Shown here: one piece after another, positions 5,992 to 8,718 of the stretch
How the letters are laid out: each line of letters begins with the position of its first letter
Position numbering within the stretch: position 1 is the stretch's first letter
NCBI GenBank assembly: GCA_945874515.1
Contig: CAMCHA010000074.1
Span: 1-8,718 of the forward strand
Source: Asaia bogorensis
Lineage (GTDB): Bacteria; Pseudomonadota; Alphaproteobacteria; Acetobacterales; Acetobacteraceae
Length of the DNA stretch: 8,718 bases
Direction: 5' to 3'
The notes under the pieces: generated by a model
What the model saw: only the letters and a program-made list of their open reading frames with translations
Told to the model about the DNA's origin: nothing
The model's database searches: none
Translations under genes and position numbers: made by a program

Positions 5992-6999
5992 ATGACGCAG
6001 AACAACGCCCCGCCGGGACGCCGCATCATCCTGGCCGGCATGGCCGGCGCGCTGGCCGCACCGGGCATTGCCCGCGCCCAGGCCTTCCCAACCCGCCCCG
6101 TGCGGCTGGTTGTTCCCTTCCCGCCCGCCGGCACCACGGATATTTCCGGGCGCATCATGGCCGAACGCCTTTCGGCGCGCATCGGCCAGCCGATCATTGT
6201 GGAGAACCGCGCTGGTGCTACGGGAAATCTCGGCGCAGAAATGGTCGTCCGGTCAGAACCCGATGGCTATACGCTCGTGATGTGCACCATCTCCACCGCT
6301 GCGATCAATTATTCGTTATGGGGCGCGCGCATGACGTACAAGCCCGAGGATCTGGCCGCCGTTGGCCTGGTGATTCGGGTGCCGAATGTGATCTTCGTGC
6401 CGGCCAATTCGCCTTATCGCAGCGTGAGTGATCTGATCGCGGGGGCGAAGGCCAATCCTGGCAAGCTCAATTACGGCAGCAGCGGTTCGGGTGGTTCGCC
6501 GCATATGACCATGGAAATGTTCAAGCTGCGCAGCGGCACCGATCTCACGCATATCCCCTTCCGTGGTGCGGGACCGATGCTGGTGGAGGTAGTGGCAGGC
6601 CGCCTCGAATCCGGGTGCGACAATATGCCAAGCTGCATCGGCCATATTCGCGATGGGCGGCTGCGCGCCTTGGCGGTTTCGAGCAATGTGCGCGCGGCGG
6701 CACTGCCGGATGTTCCAACGCTGGCCGAAGCCGGCATTCGCGATTTTGAGGCGACCGCCTGGTTCGGTGTGCAGGCCCCGGCCCGCACACCGCGCCCCAT
6801 CATTGAAAGGCTGGGCGCGGAGATTGATGCCGTCACGCGCGACCCTGGCTATATCGCGCGCATTGCGGAGCTGGGCGGCGCGCCACCGGCACTCACACCC
6901 GCCGGCGGCACCAGCCCCGAGGCTTTTGATGCCTTCATCCGAAGCGAGATCACCAAATGGGCCGAGGTGGTCAGGGTTTCCGGCGCCACGGTGGATTGA
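5992..6999 (+). CDS. tctC: Bug/TctC-family tripartite tricarboxylate transporter substrate-binding protein, second copy
   Basis: A 335-residue paralogue of the preceding receptor. Signal peptide with GRRIILAGMAG (9-19) and likely cleavage after ARA (27-29). The mature chain begins with FPTRPVRLVVPFPPAGTTD and keeps all family blocks: GATGNLGAEMV..EPDGYTLV, NYGSSGSGGSPHMTMEMF, HIPFRGAGPMLVEVVAG, LPDVPTLAEAGIRDFEATAWFG and a C-terminal SPEAFDAFIRSEITKWAEVV helix. AGGA at 5981-5984 is 7 nt before the ATG and overlaps the previous stop codon, so translation is probably coupled. An ORF extends upstream in frame to 5692 but runs through the preceding gene and is not the start. Substitutions around the ligand loops (ATSPHVV versus GGSPHMT) allow a different ligand from the first copy. 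The 3' end faces the GGT-like gene. Confidence 0.95.
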   Translation: MTQNNAPPGRRIILAGMAGALAAPGIARAQAFPTRPVRLVVPFPPAGTTDISGRIMAERLSARIGQPIIVENRAGATGNLGAEMVVRSEPDGYTLVMCTISTAAINYSLWGARMTYKPEDLAAVGLVIRVPNVIFVPANSPYRSVSDLIAGAKANPGKLNYGSSGSGGSPHMTMEMFKLRSGTDLTHIPFRGAGPMLVEVVAGRLESGCDNMPSCIGHIRDGRLRALAVSSNVRAAALPDVPTLAEAGIRDFEATAWFGVQAPARTPRPIIERLGAEIDAVTRDPGYIARIAELGGAPPALTPAGGTSPEAFDAFIRSEITKWAEVVRVSGATVD

Positions 7000-7006
7000 G
7001 GGGCTG

Positions 7007-7020
7007 GCGCGCAAGCGCGC
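7007..7020. terminator. GC-only inverted repeat between convergent genes
   Basis: GCGCGC-AA-GCGCGC occupies most of the 21-nt gap between the tctC and GGT-like stop codons. Allowing for a four-base loop, it gives a 5-bp stem in either direction. There is no U-tract, so it is a weak bidirectional terminator candidate, proposed mainly because of its position. Confidence 0.35.
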
Positions 7021-8628
7021 TCACCATGCCCCCGCCCAGCCATCCCGGCGCGGATCGGATGCCGCCATACGCACGCCATTATCCAGGACGCGAATGGCTT
7101 CCACGCTGCAAGGGCCTTCCAGATCGGGCACGGTCTTCACCTGGTGGCCGCGCGCTTCAAGGGCGCTGATCACCTCGGCCCCCATGCCGCGTTCGATTGT
7201 CAGCAAATCCTCCCCGCCGTGGGGGTAATTGCTTTCCTGACCGGGTTGGGAAGATGTCCAGCGCGGGGCTTCCAAAGCCTGCTGCGGGTCCATGCCGAAA
7301 TCGGCGCAGGCGACCAGCACCTGCGTATTCACCTGCACCTGATTATCCGCCCCCGGCGTGCCGAAGATCAGCCAGGGCTTGCCCGCCTTCATCAGCATGG
7401 GCGCATTCATGGTGTGGCGGACGCGCTTGCCGGGTAACAGCGCATTGGCGTGGCCTTCTTCCAAATGCCAGTAAGACATTCGATTATTGAGCAAGATGCC
7501 GGTCTCAACGCCGGTAACGCCGGAACCGAAACTGAAATTGATGGATTGAATGGCGGAAACCGCATTGCCATCCGCATCCACCACACAGAAATAGGTGGTA
7601 TCAGCTTCCGCCATGCCGCGCACCGACAGCTTCGCCGCGCGGTCCGTGATGGCAGCGGCATGTTCGGCGGCGCGCGCTGCGGATAACAGCAGATCAAGCG
7701 GCGGGTTCACCGCACCCGCATGGGCTTCGCGGTCCAGGAAGGCGCGCTTTTTCGCTTCCACCATCTGATGAATCAGCGCGGCGCTGCCCCAGCCGAGCGC
7801 GGCAAGGTCAAAGCGATCCAGAATGCGCGCCATTTGCGCCATGGCGAAGCCCATGGAATTGGGCGGCGTCTGGCGTAGCTCAAAGCCACGATAGGGCACG
7901 GCGATGGGCGGCGCGATGAGCGCTGTCACGGCGGCCAGATCAGCCGCACGCACCAAGGCACCCGCCTTTTCCAGATCAGCAGCCAACATCGCAGCAAGCC
8001 TGCCCTGATAGAAATCCTGCGGCCCTGCCGAGGCTAGGCGTTGCAGTGTTGCCGCCAAAGCCGGCTGCACCAGCAAATTCCCCAAAGCGGGCGGCTTGCC
8101 TTCCGGCAGAAACAGCGCGGCACTCAAAGCATCAGGTGCCAGCCGCGCGCGGTTTTCGCCGGCGAAATGGCGGAGCGCATGGGTCGCGGCGAAACCATCC
8201 CGCGCTGCTTCAATGGCCGGCCCGAACAACGCACCCCAGGGCTTGCTGCCTTCCGCGCCATGCAGGGCGGCAATGCCGGCCACCATGCCGGGCGTTTGGA
8301 TAGAAAGCGGGCCCTGCACGGGAATACCGCCCGCCGCGCGATAATGGGCAATGGTGGCCGCCGCCGGTGCCGCGCCGGTGCCGTTATAGGTGGTGCTGGC
8401 GCCGGTTTTCGCATTCCAGCTATGGTAGAAACCATCGCCACCCAGTCCCGACATATGCGGTTCCACCACACCAAGCGTGAATGCAATCGCGACCGCCGCG
8501 TCGGCTGCGTTGCCGCCGGCGCGCAGAATTTCCATCCCGGCCGCCGTGGCTACCGGATGATTGCTCGCCACCGCCCCGCGCCTGCCCATGATCAATGGGC
8601 GTCGCGCGCGGATACCTTCATAAGCCAT
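7021..8628 (-). CDS. Gamma-glutamyltransferase family protein (GGT-fold Ntn-hydrolase), noncanonical substrate pocket
   Basis: A 535-residue precursor of the GGT family, enzymes that self-cleave before a Thr that becomes the catalytic N-terminus of the small subunit. Predicted cleavage is before T344 (DTTYFCVVDADGNAV), giving subunits of 343 and 192 residues. Family blocks are present: GAVASNHPVATAAG (18-31), GGNAADAAVA (38-47), GLGGDGF (61-67), TPGMVAG (112-118), NFSFGSG (364-370), GILLNN (377-382), GTPGADNQ (423-430). Aligned from memory to E. coli GGT, N411 is kept (N364), but R114, D433, S462, S463 and G484 become T84, Y386, H405, T406 and A427. This argues against classical gamma-glutamyl transfer and for an acylase or amidase like other divergent family members. 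No signal peptide is evident, so it is probably cytoplasmic. It starts 3 nt after a Bug receptor gene, with GGGGG at 8640-8636. Confidence 0.9.
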   Translation of the reverse strand: MAYEGIRARRPLIMGRRGAVASNHPVATAAGMEILRAGGNAADAAVAIAFTLGVVEPHMSGLGGDGFYHSWNAKTGASTTYNGTGAAPAAATIAHYRAAGGIPVQGPLSIQTPGMVAGIAALHGAEGSKPWGALFGPAIEAARDGFAATHALRHFAGENRARLAPDALSAALFLPEGKPPALGNLLVQPALAATLQRLASAGPQDFYQGRLAAMLAADLEKAGALVRAADLAAVTALIAPPIAVPYRGFELRQTPPNSMGFAMAQMARILDRFDLAALGWGSAALIHQMVEAKKRAFLDREAHAGAVNPPLDLLLSAARAAEHAAAITDRAAKLSVRGMAEADTTYFCVVDADGNAVSAIQSINFSFGSGVTGVETGILLNNRMSYWHLEEGHANALLPGKRVRHTMNAPMLMKAGKPWLIFGTPGADNQVQVNTQVLVACADFGMDPQQALEAPRWTSSQPGQESNYPHGGEDLLTIERGMGAEVISALEARGHQVKTVPDLEGPCSVEAIRVLDNGVRMAASDPRRDGWAGAW

Positions 8629-8631
8629 GGT

Positions 8632-8718
8632 TCAGCCCCCGAGATTCATGCGCGAGACAATCGGCGCCCAACGCGTCACTTCCGCTTGCACATGCGCCGC
8701 CGCTGCGGCGGGGGAAGG
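8632..8718 (-). CDS. tctC: Bug/TctC-family substrate-binding protein, C-terminal fragment cut by window edge
   Basis: The last 28 codons of a minus-strand gene are visible, ending at a TGA (8634-8632). They encode a tail with AAHVQAEVTRWAPIVSRMNLGG. This matches the C-terminal helix of Bug/TctC receptors, including the two complete ones in this window (FMRAEVTRWADVV and FIRSEITKWAEVV), preceded by the usual SP element. Only 3 nt separate its stop from the start of the GGT-like gene, so the two are almost certainly one transcript. The rest of the gene lies beyond the right edge. Confidence 0.82.
   Translation of the reverse strand, partial: PSPAAAAAHVQAEVTRWAPIVSRMNLGG

Noticed and set aside
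6316..7014. Minus-strand ORF of 232 codons
   Set aside because: Antisense shadow of the second tctC copy; His/Arg-rich composition and no family similarity.
8694..8711. GC-rich inverted repeat near the right edge
   Set aside because: It falls within the coding sequence of the third receptor's alanine-rich tail and is explained by GCC/GCG codons.

Overview
The window reads as a GC-rich alphaproteobacterial chromosome segment, probably Rhodospirillales/Acetobacteraceae-like. This is inferred from codon bias, the ChvA/NdvA-type exporter, the multiplication of Bug/TctC receptors and the Tat-like signal peptides. Taxonomy cannot be settled from sequence reading alone. Coding density is very high, and no stretch over about 140 bases lacks a gene. 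I see no tRNA, rRNA, IS element, CRISPR array or attachment site.

Layout. (1) Minus strand, 3025 down to 1: a small HicA-like ORF, two tandem paralogous TRAP substrate-binding proteins (dctP copies), the TRAP small permease dctQ and the first 20 codons of the TRAP large permease dctM, which runs off the left edge. Spacing is tight except for a hairpin-containing gap between the two dctP genes. A perfect 16-bp palindrome matching the FNR/FixK half-site pattern lies just upstream of this set. (2) Minus strand, 4860-3100: a ChvA/NdvA-like ABC exporter with fused membrane and ATPase domains. (3) Plus strand, 4995-6999: two tandem Bug/TctC-type periplasmic receptors, divergent from the exporter. 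(4) Minus strand, 8718-7021: the C-terminal tail of a third Bug/TctC receptor, followed after 3 nt by a gamma-glutamyltranspeptidase-fold protein that meets the plus-strand pair tail to tail.

Functionally this is a solute-capture neighbourhood: two TRAP receptors with one TRAP permease, three Bug receptors without TctA/TctB partners in view, and a GGT-fold Ntn-hydrolase coupled to one receptor. The GGT-like enzyme keeps its catalytic threonine, but by eye it has lost most residues that hold the gamma-glutamyl alpha-amino and alpha-carboxylate groups. It is therefore more likely an acylase or amidase of unknown substrate than a classical GGT.

The most unusual points are the FNR/FixK-like palindrome, the dense G-run motif beside the dctP copy 2 ribosome binding site, the local near-identity between the two dctP genes, the orphan histidine-rich HicA-like protein and the divergent GGT-like active site. 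I found no clear new defence or mobile system here.
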